From Cupriavidus yeoncheonensis (GTDB lineage: Bacteria > Pseudomonadota > Gammaproteobacteria > Burkholderiales > Burkholderiaceae), in NCBI RefSeq assembly GCF_905397275.1, contig NZ_CAJPUY010000011.1, forward strand, positions 1-64,000: DNA of 64,000 bases, written 5' to 3'. A program made the translations under genes and the position numbers. Under the pieces are notes generated by a model, which saw only the letters and a program-made list of their open reading frames with translations, searched no databases and was not told the origin of the DNA. Of this stretch, positions 1 to 8,541 are shown in pieces; the first letter of the stretch is position 1; the number at the start of each line of letters is the position of its first letter.

Positions 1-449
1 GTGGCATCCACGATCGTGCCGCTGTTGAGCTTTACGCCCCTGGTTTGCAGCACCCGGCCAACTTCGGCAAACAGCTTCTCACCCAGCTTATGCTCTTCGA
101 GCAGGTGGCGGAAGTTGAGCATCGTCGTGGCATCAGGCACCGACTCGCACCCCAGGTCGATGCGTGCAAAGCCGCGCAGGCTCGGAATGTCATACAGCGC
201 CTCTTCGCAGGCCTCGTCGGCCAGATTGAACCAATGCTGGATGAAATGGATCCGCAGCATGCGCTCAAGGCCGATCGGCGGACGGCCGTTGCCGCGTTTC
301 GGGTAGTACGGCTCGACCACAGCGCACAGATCGACCCAAGGCACGATCGCATTCATCGTTTCGAGAAACTCTTCGCGCCTCGTGCGTTTGCGACGTGTCT
401 CGAATCCCGCGCCCTGATCGGCTGCCACTGCCAGCGTCATCTGCTTCAT
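1..449 (-). CDS. IS5-family transposase, N-terminal part (cut by window edge)
   Basis: About 149 residues are readable from an ATG whose complement ends at 449; the gene runs off the left edge. The N-terminus (MKQMTLAVAADQGAGFETRR) is followed by the IS5-type DUF772-like region with RMLRIHFIQHWFNLADEA and then MLNFRHLLEEH. The last visible residues, SGTIVDA, hold what should be the first catalytic Asp of the DDE triad. The other two catalytic residues lie outside the window, so activity cannot be judged. Family assignment is from motif recognition. The matching element end lies near 529. Confidence 0.85.
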   Translation of the reverse strand, partial: MKQMTLAVAADQGAGFETRRKRTRREEFLETMNAIVPWVDLCAVVEPYYPKRGNGRPPIGLERMLRIHFIQHWFNLADEACEEALYDIPSLRGFARIDLGCESVPDATTMLNFRHLLEEHKLGEKLFAEVGRVLQTRGVKLNSGTIVDA

Positions 450-529
450 CGTCTGGTTCTGCCTTTCCCGTCGAATTTCCTACCTATAACGCTTCGCGTC
501 CCTTAGCGGTGGACTTATTCAGCTTTGCC
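1..529 (-). mobile_element. IS5-type insertion sequence, right end only
   Basis: The transposase reads leftward out of the window. Past its start codon, the sequence up to about 529 ends in an outward-facing TTCAGCTTTGCC. It is followed by TTAG at 530-533, which fits the YTAR target preferred by IS5-group elements. The second end and the matching target duplication lie outside the window, so the exact terminus is an inference. The element abuts the start of the downstream MFS gene. Confidence 0.55.
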
Positions 530-543
530 TTAGAGGCGTGCCG

Positions 544-1767
544 ATGCGAGCCGCCCTTGCCGACGTCGTCCTGCCGCGGGGTGCCGACCCCGTTGCCCTG
601 ACGCTGCTGGCGGGCCGCGCCCTGCGCGGCATCTGCGATGGCTTTGTCGCCGTCCTGCTGCCGGCCTACCTGCTGGCGCTCGGCTTCGATCCGCTCGCGG
701 TCGGGCTGATCGGCAGTGCCACGCTGGCGGGGTCAGCACTGGCGACGATCCTGGTCGGCATGCTCGGGCACCGCTATCCGCTGCGGCGCATGCTGACGCT
801 GGCCGCGGCGCTGATGGTGGCGACCGGCATCGGCTTTGCCGGGCTGTCCTCGCTGTGGCCGCTGGTGATCGTCGCCTTTGTCGGCACGATCAATCCCGGC
901 TCGGGCGATGTCAGCCTGTTCCTGCCGCTGGAGCACGCACGCCTGGCGGATGCGGCCGGCCCGCAGGCGCGCACCGCGCTGTTTGCGCGCTACAGCCTGA
1001 GCGGTTCGCTGGCATCGGCCTTCGGTGCGCTGGCGGCGGCGCTGCCGGGCTGGGTGGCGGGGCACGGCATGCTTGCGCCACTCGGGGCCATGCGCGCGAT
1101 GTTCCTGCTGTACGCGCTGGTGGGAGGCGCGTTGTGGTGGCTCTATGGCCGCTTGCCCGCGCGCGACCCGCATGCGGATGCCCCGCGCGTGCCGCTGGGC
1201 GCATCGCGCGGCATCGTCATGCGCCTGGCGTTGCTGTTCAGCGTGGACGCCTTCGCCGGCGGGCTCGTGGTCAACGCCCTGCTGTCGCTCTGGCTGATGC
1301 AGCGCTTCGGCCTGTCGCCGGGCGACGCGGGCCGCTTCTTCTTCTGGGCCGGGCTGTTGTCGGCGGGCTCGCAGCTCGTGGCCGTGCCGCTGGCGCGCCG
1401 CTTCGGCCTGCTGAACACCATGGTGTTCACGCACATCCCGTCCAGCCTGTGCCTGATCGCGGCGGCCATGGCCCCGGCGCTGGTGCCCGCGCTGGCCCTG
1501 CTGCTGGCCCGCAGCGCGCTGTCCCAGATGGATGTACCGACCCGCACTGCCTACGTGATGGCGGTGGTAACGCCACCCGAGCGGCCGGCGGCGGCCAGCC
1601 TGACGGCAGTGCCGAGAAGCCTGGCCGCCGCGCTGGGGCCCACCCTGGCGGGAGCGATGCTGGCCGCGGGCTGGGCTGCCGCCCCGCTGGTGGCCTGCGG
1701 CCTGCTCAAGATCGGCTATGACCTTGCCCTGCTGCGGGCATTCCGGCGCGTCGAGCCCGAGCGGTAG
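544..1767 (+). CDS. Major facilitator superfamily transporter
   Basis: A 407-residue polytopic membrane protein made of alternating hydrophobic Ala/Leu/Gly-rich segments, consistent with 12 helices. An MFS-type loop follows the second helix (LGHRYPLRRM). It is probably an inner-membrane exporter or permease; the substrate cannot be told. I chose ATG 544 over the in-frame GTG at 538 because AGAGG at 532-536 is correctly spaced for 544. That ribosome-binding site straddles the inferred IS5 junction (element end about 529, TTAG 530-533), so the native promoter and leader may have been displaced. Converges with the chromate transporter gene, ending 6 bp from it. Confidence 0.8.
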   Translation: MRAALADVVLPRGADPVALTLLAGRALRGICDGFVAVLLPAYLLALGFDPLAVGLIGSATLAGSALATILVGMLGHRYPLRRMLTLAAALMVATGIGFAGLSSLWPLVIVAFVGTINPGSGDVSLFLPLEHARLADAAGPQARTALFARYSLSGSLASAFGALAAALPGWVAGHGMLAPLGAMRAMFLLYALVGGALWWLYGRLPARDPHADAPRVPLGASRGIVMRLALLFSVDAFAGGLVVNALLSLWLMQRFGLSPGDAGRFFFWAGLLSAGSQLVAVPLARRFGLLNTMVFTHIPSSLCLIAAAMAPALVPALALLLARSALSQMDVPTRTAYVMAVVTPPERPAAASLTAVPRSLAAALGPTLAGAMLAAGWAAAPLVACGLLKIGYDLALLRAFRRVEPER

Positions 1768-1773
1768 CCGGCA

Positions 1774-3033
1774 CTACAGCCCTGCCGCCCACCCTGCGAC
1801 AGCGGCCACCGCCACCACCAGCCACGGCGGCAGCCGCCAGAACACCAGTGCCACCAGCGCGACCACGGCCAGCCCGAAATCGAGCGGCGCGTGGACCGCG
1901 CTGGTCCAGACCGGCTGGTACAGCGCGGCCAGCAGCAGGCCGACCACTCCGGCGTTCACGCCGCCCAGCGCTGCCTGGGCACGGCGGCTGCGGCGCAGGC
2001 TTTCCCAGAACGGCAGCACGCCGACCACCAGCAGCATGCCGGGCAGGAAGATGGCCACCAGGCACAGCAACCCGCCGGCCCAGCCGGACGGCTCGATGTC
2101 CATGGCCGCGCCGAGGAAGGCGGCGAACGTGAACAGCGGCCCGGGCATGGCCTGCACCACGCCGTAGCCGGCCAGGAAGGCATCGCGCCCGACCCACCCG
2201 GTGGGTACCACCGCCGCGTCGAGCAGGGGCAGCACCACGTGGCCGCCGCCGAAGACCAGCGCCCCGGCGCGGAAGAACGCATCGAGCATCTGCAGGCCAC
2301 CCGCGCCCGCGCCCGCGTGCCGCGCAAGCAGTGGCAGGCCGGCCATCAGCACGGCAAAGAGCACCAGGGCGGCAAGGCCCGCGCGGTGGCTCACGGGCAT
2401 CGGCAAGGGATCGTGCGCGTGGCCGGCTTGCGGGCGGATCAGCACGAGGCCGGCGATCGCCGTGGCGGCAATGACCGCGACCTGGATCCACGGCCCGGGC
2501 ACCGCGACAGCCAGGCACGCCGCCATCGCCATGAGTGTCACCCGCAGCGTGTCCGGGCACAGGCTGCGCGCCATGCCCCAGAATGCCTGCGCCACCACCG
2601 CCACGGCCACCAGCTTGAGGCCATGCAGCAGCCCCGCCGGAACGCCGGCGCCCCACGCCGACAGTCCCTGCGCGAACAGGATCATGGCCACTGCCGACGG
2701 CAGCGTGAAGCCGGTCCATGCCGCGAGCGCGCCGGCATAACCGGCGCGCGACAGCCCGAGTGCCAGCCCCACCTGGCTGCTGGCCGGGCCGGGCAGGAAC
2801 TGGCACAGACCAACGAGATCGGCGTAGGCACGCTCGCTCATCCAGCGCCTGCGCGTGACGAACTCCTCGCGAAAGTACGCCAGGTGCGCCACCGGTCCGC
2901 CGAACGAGGTCAGTCCGAGCCGCAGGAACACCAGGAAGACCGACAGCGCACCGTGATGGTGCGTGCCGCTGTCACCGTCGCTGCTCTCCACTGCATCGGA
3001 TTGCGTCATCGGGTCGCGTGGCGCCGCTGCCAT
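1774..3033 (-). CDS. chrA: CHR-family chromate transporter
   Basis: 419 residues with the two homologous halves of the CHR family. The N-terminal half has the signature around LGLTSFGGPVAHLAYFREEF, then CQFLPGPASSQ. The C-terminal half repeats it as VFGGGHVVLPLL and then VQAMPGPLFTFAAF. Full-length CHR proteins export chromate, or import it in some lineages, across the inner membrane. A histidine patch (HHH) lies in the soluble N-terminus. The start at 3033 has AGGAGAGG just upstream; the frame stays open further upstream, but that part overlaps the divergent chemoreceptor and is not credible. No chrB regulator is adjacent. Confidence 0.9.
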   Translation of the reverse strand: MAAAPRDPMTQSDAVESSDGDSGTHHHGALSVFLVFLRLGLTSFGGPVAHLAYFREEFVTRRRWMSERAYADLVGLCQFLPGPASSQVGLALGLSRAGYAGALAAWTGFTLPSAVAMILFAQGLSAWGAGVPAGLLHGLKLVAVAVVAQAFWGMARSLCPDTLRVTLMAMAACLAVAVPGPWIQVAVIAATAIAGLVLIRPQAGHAHDPLPMPVSHRAGLAALVLFAVLMAGLPLLARHAGAGAGGLQMLDAFFRAGALVFGGGHVVLPLLDAAVVPTGWVGRDAFLAGYGVVQAMPGPLFTFAAFLGAAMDIEPSGWAGGLLCLVAIFLPGMLLVVGVLPFWESLRRSRRAQAALGGVNAGVVGLLLAALYQPVWTSAVHAPLDFGLAVVALVALVFWRLPPWLVVAVAAVAGWAAGL

Positions 3034-3179
3034 GCCCTCTCCTTGCCGGAATGTTTGCGATCCGCGCGCCGCGGACCGACGCCGATTGTAGCGAGGCCCG
3101 GAGGCTTTGCCGTGACGATGCCGGCACTTCCGGACAAACCGAATCAACCCTGCAGGGTTCAGGGGAGGTTTTACCCCAA

Positions 3180-3206
3180 TCAAGTTAGACACGGGCGTGC
3201 CGATAT
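3180..3206 (+). promoter_or_regulatory. Sigma-28 (FliA) promoter of the chemoreceptor gene
   Basis: TCAAGTTA at 3180-3187, an 11-nt spacer, then GCCGATAT at 3199-3206. The flagellar sigma-28 consensus is TAAAGTTT-N11-GCCGATAA, and the spacer length here is exact. It lies 56 bp upstream of the chemoreceptor start and points toward it. Motility and chemotaxis genes are the usual FliA targets, so promoter and gene product agree. Confidence 0.85.
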
Positions 3207-3262
3207 GGCGGTGACGGACGCCATAAGTCCGACTACACCGTGCAAAGGGAGGAATGAAAGCA

Positions 3263-4819
3263 ATGCTGCAGAACTTGAGTCTGAGGAAGAAGCTCTTGCT
3301 GCCACTGGTGCTGAGCTGGGTGTGCCTGCTCGGCATCACGCTGTGGAATGCATGGCAGATGCGCGCGTTGCGCCTGGAGGAGCGCCGCCTGGACCTGGTC
3401 CATGTCACCGACACCGCCATGTCGGTGGCAGCCGAGTACGAAGCACAGGCCAGGGCCGGCAAGATGCCGCAGGCCGAAGCCCAGCAGCAGGCGCTGGAAC
3501 GCGTGCGCGCCATGCGCTTTGGCGCCGACGGCTACTTCACGCTGATGCGCTCGGACACCGAAGTGCTGATGCATCCGTTCAAGCCCGAGATGAACGGCAA
3601 GAAGATGGAGGACATGAAGGACGCCAACGGCACCTACCTGTTCCGCGAGATGGCCGACATCGCCAAAGGTCCCGGCAAGGGCTTCGTCGAATACCTGTGG
3701 GCCAAGCCCGGCGCCGAAGAACCGCAGCCCAAGCTCAGCTACGTGGCCAACTTCCGGCCGTGGGAATGGAACTTCATCGGCGGGCTGTACCTGGACGACA
3801 TCCGCGCCGAGTTCCGCCTCGCACTGTACAAGGCGCTCGCCCTGCTGCTCGGCGTGGGCGCGCTGATGACGGTGGTCATGCTGCGCGTGGCAGGCAGCCT
3901 GCAGAAGCAGCTCGGCGGAGAGCCCGCGCTCACCTCGCTGATTGCCGCACGCATTGCCGAGGGCAACCTGGCCACCGCGGTCGACGTGCGTCCCGGCGAC
4001 GAGCACAGCGTGCTGTTCGCCATGCAGCAGATGCAGTCGCGCCTGACTGGCGCGATCGGCAGCATCCGCGGCTCGGCTGACTCGATCGCCGGCGCGGCCA
4101 AGCAGATTGCCGCGGGCAACTCCGACCTGTCGCGCCGCAGCGAGGAACAGGCGGCTTCGCTGGAGGAAACCGCGGCCAGCATGGAGCAGCTCACCAGCAC
4201 CGTGCGCCAGAGCGCCGACAACGCCCGCCAGGCCAGCCGCCTGGCCGAGGGCGCGTCGGAGATCGCCGTGCGCGGCGGCGGCATCGTCAGCCAGGTGGTG
4301 ACGACCATGGGCGACATCAAGCAAGCGTCGGGCAAGGTGGTCGACATCATTGCCGTGATCGAGGGCATCGCGTTCCAGACCAATATCCTGGCGCTGAACG
4401 CCGCGGTGGAAGCCGCGCGCGCCGGCGAGCAGGGCCGCGGCTTCGCCGTGGTGGCCGGCGAGGTGCGCACGCTGGCGCAGCGCAGCGCCACGGCCGCCAA
4501 GGAGATCAAGGCGCTGATCGGCAACTCGGCGCAGCGCGTGGAAGACGGCGCCGTACTGGTGGAGGGCGCCGGCAAGGCGATGGACGAGATCGTCGAGGCG
4601 GTCAAGCGCGTCACCGACCTGATGGGCGAAATGCGGGCGGCGACCGAGGAACAGACCGCCGGCATCGAGCAGGTCAACCAGGCGGTATCGCAGATGGACC
4701 AGATGGCGCAGCAGAATGCCGCGCTGGTCGAAGAAGCCGCGGCGGCCGCGTCCTCGCTGGAAGACCAGGCCGCCGCCCTGCACCACGCGGTGGGCCAGTT
4801 CAGGCTCGCAGGTGGCTGA
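3263..4819 (+). CDS. Methyl-accepting chemotaxis protein with single-Cache sensor
   Basis: 518 residues. Helix TM1 is about residues 10-28 and TM2 about 188-207. Between them is a periplasmic single-Cache (sCache_2) sensor with the typical [12 protein letters not shown] and [13 protein letters not shown] motifs. A HAMP segment follows, then a long methylation and signalling coiled coil with the conserved hairpin [20 protein letters not shown]. There is no C-terminal NWETF-like receptor-tethering pentapeptide. ATG 3263 is preferred over ATG 3254 because GGGAGG (3247-3252) is only 1 nt from 3254 but 10 nt from 3263. The FliA promoter upstream ties it to the flagellar regulon. The ligand is unknown; sCache_2 receptors often bind small organic acids. 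Confidence 0.93.
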   Translation: MLQNLSLRKKLLLPLVLSWVCLLGITLWNAWQMRALRLEERRLDLVHVTDTAMSVAAEYEAQARAGKMPQAEAQQQALERVRAMRFGADGYFTLMRSDTEVLMHPFKPEMNGKKMEDMKDANGTYLFREMADIAKGPGKGFVEYLWAKPGAEEPQPKLSYVANFRPWEWNFIGGLYLDDIRAEFRLALYKALALLLGVGALMTVVMLRVAGSLQKQLGGEPALTSLIAARIAEGNLATAVDVRPGDEHSVLFAMQQMQSRLTGAIGSIRGSADSIAGAAKQIAAGNSDLSRRSEEQAASLEETAASMEQLTSTVRQSADNARQASRLAEGASEIAVRGGGIVSQVVTTMGDIKQASGKVVDIIAVIEGIAFQTNILALNAAVEAARAGEQGRGFAVVAGEVRTLAQRSATAAKEIKALIGNSAQRVEDGAVLVEGAGKAMDEIVEAVKRVTDLMGEMRAATEEQTAGIEQVNQAVSQMDQMAQQNAALVEEAAAAASSLEDQAAALHHAVGQFRLAGG

Positions 4820-4849
4820 GCGGCTGAGCGGCTAACGACCTGTAACAGT

Positions 4850-4875
4850 GCGGCCATGCCACCTGCCATGGCCGC
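4850..4875 (+). terminator. Hairpin after the chemoreceptor gene
   Basis: GCGGCCATG at 4850-4858 pairs with CATGGCCGC at 4867-4875 around an 8-nt loop. No T-tract follows, so this is terminator-like rather than a classic intrinsic terminator. Confidence 0.4.
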
Positions 4876-4950
4876 GTGTATCATGAATCGCAGCGGACTG
4901 CGTTAGCGGACTAGCGCCGCCGCGATCCCTTCCACACGCAGGAGCAGATC

Positions 4951-5202
4951 ATGATGGCATTCCTTGGCACCGTGTTCGTTGGCCTCATCGTGGGACTGAT
5001 CGCTCGGGCCATCAAGCCAGGCGACGACAAGATGGGCTGGATCATGACGATCGTGCTGGGCATTCTGGGCTCGGTGGTGGCCGGGTTCGTGGGCCGCTCG
5101 ATGGGCTGGTACCAGCCGGGCCAGCCTGTCGGCTGGATCGCGTCGGTGATCGGCGCGATCGTGCTGCTCGTGCTCTACGGCATGGTGCGCCGCAGAGGCT
5201 GA
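4951..5202 (+). CDS. GlsB/YeaQ/YmgE-family stress membrane protein
   Basis: 83 residues with three hydrophobic helices and the family pattern LIVGLIARAIKPGDDKMGW followed by ILGSVVAGFVGR. These small inner-membrane proteins (transglycosylase-associated superfamily) are commonly stress-induced; their biochemical role is not settled. AGGAG lies 8 nt before the ATG. The last 28 bp overlap, on the opposite strand, the 3' end of the penicillin-binding-protein-like gene. Confidence 0.9.
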   Translation: MMAFLGTVFVGLIVGLIARAIKPGDDKMGWIMTIVLGILGSVVAGFVGRSMGWYQPGQPVGWIASVIGAIVLLVLYGMVRRRG

Positions 5203-8200
5203 TCGATCTTCACGACGTCGGCCGAGGCGGTCGCGCCTTCCGGCGGCGGCGCCTGGGCCTCGCTGCGCGGCAGGTGGATCTCCTGCGACCAGTCACGGCA
5301 GCGCAGCAGCGCCTGTTCACCGCCCGGCACTGCCATGGACGCCACCTGCGGCGCCAGGTAGCGCAGCACCCGTACCGCCAGCGCGCTGGTGAAGCTGTAG
5401 CGCGCGGCATAAGGCTCCCTCACGTTGAGGGTCACGGTGCCAAAGAAGCGCTCGCCGAGCGTGAAGACGAACGTGGCCGAACGGTTGACCGAACGCGACG
5501 AGATCAGCCGCCCGCCGGGGCCATAGGTCTGGAAGCGCTGGTCGCCGGTACCGGTCTTGCCGGCGATGGCGATCGGCTTGCCACCCTTGCCCGGCGCCAC
5601 GAATGCTCCGGCAATCGACTTGGCCGTGCCGCGCTCGACCACGTCCAGCATCGAACGCCGCACCAGCGCCGTGATCTCCGGTGCCAGCAGGCGCTTGCCC
5701 GGCTCGGGCTGCAGCACGTAGCGGCTCTCATAGGGTGTATTGGCGGCGAAGTCCAGGCTGCGCACGGTCGCGGTCTGCGTCGCCATGCCGTCGTTCAGGA
5801 TGATGCCGGCCAGTTCCGCGAGTGCGGCCGGGCGGTCACCGGACGCGCCGATCGCGGTGGCGTACGAAGGCGTCAGCGAATCGAACGGGTAGCCGAGCCG
5901 ATGCCAGCGCCTGGCGATACGCTCGAAGGCCTCCTGCTCCAGCAGCGTGCGGATGCGGTTGTCCTGCCCGTACTTGCTGTGCGAGCGGAACAGCCAGCGG
6001 TACACGTACTGGCGCTGGTCCTTGCTGGCGCCCAGGATCTGCGACAGCGTGGCGTCCGGGTTCTTGCCCATGTACTCCACCATCCACAGTTCGAGCGGAT
6101 GGACGCGCGACAGGTAGCCACGGTCATTGAGGTTGAACTTGTCCTGGCCGTACTTGCGGTACAGCGCCGCCAGGTCCTCGCCAGCGAGCTGCTTGGCCGT
6201 CATGTGCGTGCGAATGATGCGCTCGAAACTTTCCTCGTCGAGGTCCGGGCGCACGCTGAGCAGCGTCACCGACATGCGCACCGCCGTATAGTGCGGCGTG
6301 CTCACGCGCACGCGCCCGAGCAGCGTGGCCAGGCGCTGGTCGGCGTCCTTGCCGCGGTAGCGCTGGTAGAAACCCGTCATGTAGGCGCTGCCTTCCTGGT
6401 CGGCAAAGCGTTCCAGGTAGACGCGCCGTTCGGGTGCGTTGCGGTCTTCGAAAATATCGCTCATGTCCACGTTGCTGCCGTGGAACAGCTCATAGCGCAC
6501 GATGTCGCGCATCATGCGGATGAACACCAGGTTGACCGAGTGCTGGAAGCCCACGCGCACGGTCATGATGCGCTCGCCTTCCCACTTCTCGAAGTTGGTG
6601 AAGCTCTGCAACCCCCCGCCGGTGTAGAAGCCCTCGCCGGCGCTGCCCGAATACTTGCGTTCCATGGCGGCGTCCAGCATGGCCGCCAGCGTGCGGTCCT
6701 GCGGCGCGCGCGCCTTGGAAAGGTAATCGATCGCCCAGCGGCTCAGGGCGTCCTGCCTGGCCACCTTCACGCCGGCCAGTTCTTCCTTGCTCATGCCGGC
6801 ATAGCGCGCATGCAATTCGCTGAGTATCTCCAGGTAGGTCACCAGGGTGCGCAGCTTGGCCGTGGAGCCCAGGTTGAGCCGGGCGCCGCTGTTGATGTCG
6901 AACGGCTGGTCGATATTGTCGGCCTGCACGCGCACCACGCTGGCATTGCCCACGCGCTCGAACAGCGTGAAGCTCGCCATCAGCTTGGACGGATCGTCCT
7001 GGTCGCGCAGCAGGTTGTGGCCGTACAGCCCCATGGCACGCGCGACGTTCTTGTCGCTCATGCGCAGGAGCGTATCGGTGACGACGCGCTGGGCCTCGCG
7101 GTTGATGGTGCTGTCCACGGTCACGTCCAGGCGGTCCATGTCGTAGCGGCTGTCCACGCCGGTCAGGCGCCCGATGTCGGCCCGCACGCGGTTGACCGCC
7201 TTGCGCGTCACGAACGGCTCCCGGTCGGGCCTGGCCGGCGGTGCGGCCTTGTCCAGCGACTGCCGCAGTGCAGCGTCGCGCAGTTCGGGCGTAATGATGC
7301 CGTTGGCGGCCAGCAGGCGCAGGTAGCTGCCGGTGAGCGCGTCGAGATTGGTATCGTCGCGCCGCAGGTGGTAGGACGGGCGGCGCTGCGAGATGACCAG
7401 CGACAGGGCGCGCTTGTAGGCCTGGGCCTGACGGTCGGTCGGCGCGCGCGGGTCCATCTCTTTCATCAGGCGGTTGGCTTCGCCAAAGTCCTCGCCGTAC
7501 CAGACCCAGAGCGCATCGCCGATGCCATTGACTTCGCCGAACCCGATCCGCGCGGACAGCGGCACGGTATTGAGGTAGTCCAGGACGATGCGTTCGCGCG
7601 CACGCTGCGTATCGGGTCCGTCCAGGTAGGCGCGCAGCGACGCGGACGCCATCTGCCGGAACTTCTCCGGAATGGACTGGGTCCGGCCTTCGGGCGAGTG
7701 CCGGTATTTTTCGATCTGCGTGGCAAGCGTACTGCCGCCCGGCGAGTCGTGCGAATGGTCGGCCAGCCGGATCGCCCGGTCGATCACGGCGCGCGACAGG
7801 CGCTTCCAGTCCAGCGCCGGATTCATGCTCGGGTATTCGGGATTGAGCAGGCCCTGGTTCTCGACGTACAGCAGTGAACTCACCAGCACCGGGGGCACTG
7901 CGGCGAAATCGTCGTACTGGCGCTGCGGATAACGCTCGAACGCCAGCGTCATGCCATTGCAGTCGCGCAGCACCAGGCCGGCCTGGTTCTTTTCACGGTA
8001 AGGCGGGAAGATGCCCTGGTCCATCAGGCGGACCATTTCGGGCGACATGCGCGCCTGTTCGGCGGGCACGAAGCCGCGCTCGCCAAGCCGTTGCGCAAAC
8101 AGCGGCAGCCGGCCATAACCCATGCGGTCGTCGTACGGTCCGGAATGCGGGAAGCGGATGCTGTCGCTTGCGCCGGGCTGCACCTCGTAGGTCAGCTGGC

Positions 8201-8378
8201 TGGCAAAGCGACCCAGATAGCGCGCCTGCCATTGCGAATTGCGCACTTCATTGGAAACAAGGCTATAAACGACATATCCGCCCCCACAGAGGGCGACTGC
8301 CAAGCCAGCGAAGATCCAGCCACGTCGTGCCACGTTTTGGCCATCCCGTTCTACCGGCACCCTCGGCGCGGTCTTCAC
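5175..8378 (-). CDS. Bifunctional PBP1-like transglycosylase/transpeptidase
   Basis: 1067 residues. A short cytoplasmic tail and one helix (about 20-42) anchor it in the inner membrane. A glycosyltransferase-51 region follows with a diverged first motif (YVENQGLLNPEYPSMNPALD, where classical PBPs have EDRRFFxHxG) and a recognisable GGSTLATQIEKYRHSPEGRT. The transpeptidase half has GSTAK (SxxK, Ser near residue 504) and KTGTGD (near 939). I could not place a clear SxN motif between them. It should polymerise and perhaps crosslink peptidoglycan, but the altered motifs and the extra length (typical PBP1a is about 750-850) make it a distinct subfamily. Convergent 28-bp overlap with the small stress gene. 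Confidence 0.82.
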   Translation of the reverse strand: MKTAPRVPVERDGQNVARRGWIFAGLAVALCGGGYVVYSLVSNEVRNSQWQARYLGRFASQLTYEVQPGASDSIRFPHSGPYDDRMGYGRLPLFAQRLGERGFVPAEQARMSPEMVRLMDQGIFPPYREKNQAGLVLRDCNGMTLAFERYPQRQYDDFAAVPPVLVSSLLYVENQGLLNPEYPSMNPALDWKRLSRAVIDRAIRLADHSHDSPGGSTLATQIEKYRHSPEGRTQSIPEKFRQMASASLRAYLDGPDTQRARERIVLDYLNTVPLSARIGFGEVNGIGDALWVWYGEDFGEANRLMKEMDPRAPTDRQAQAYKRALSLVISQRRPSYHLRRDDTNLDALTGSYLRLLAANGIITPELRDAALRQSLDKAAPPARPDREPFVTRKAVNRVRADIGRLTGVDSRYDMDRLDVTVDSTINREAQRVVTDTLLRMSDKNVARAMGLYGHNLLRDQDDPSKLMASFTLFERVGNASVVRVQADNIDQPFDINSGARLNLGSTAKLRTLVTYLEILSELHARYAGMSKEELAGVKVARQDALSRWAIDYLSKARAPQDRTLAAMLDAAMERKYSGSAGEGFYTGGGLQSFTNFEKWEGERIMTVRVGFQHSVNLVFIRMMRDIVRYELFHGSNVDMSDIFEDRNAPERRVYLERFADQEGSAYMTGFYQRYRGKDADQRLATLLGRVRVSTPHYTAVRMSVTLLSVRPDLDEESFERIIRTHMTAKQLAGEDLAALYRKYGQDKFNLNDRGYLSRVHPLELWMVEYMGKNPDATLSQILGASKDQRQYVYRWLFRSHSKYGQDNRIRTLLEQEAFERIARRWHRLGYPFDSLTPSYATAIGASGDRPAALAELAGIILNDGMATQTATVRSLDFAANTPYESRYVLQPEPGKRLLAPEITALVRRSMLDVVERGTAKSIAGAFVAPGKGGKPIAIAGKTGTGDQRFQTYGPGGRLISSRSVNRSATFVFTLGERFFGTVTLNVREPYAARYSFTSALAVRVLRYLAPQVASMAVPGGEQALLRCRDWSQEIHLPRSEAQAPPPEGATASADVVKIDQPLRRTMP

Positions 8379-8541
8379 GCCGGTCCCAAGTGCAAGGGTG
8401 GCGGGCCGCTGCCGTGAACCCGCCTAGCTCAATATTAGTAGGAACACGCGCGCGGCGCTGCCTGTGCGTGGCCTCTTGCGCGGCTGTTGCCACAAAGCAT
8501 CGCCGGCATCGGGCCACGCATCGTCCACTTGCGCGCTGGTG

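Noticed and set aside
3034-3513. N-terminal extension of the chromate transporter
   Set aside because: It would overlap the chemoreceptor gene on the other strand and has no family similarity; a good ribosome-binding site is at 3033.
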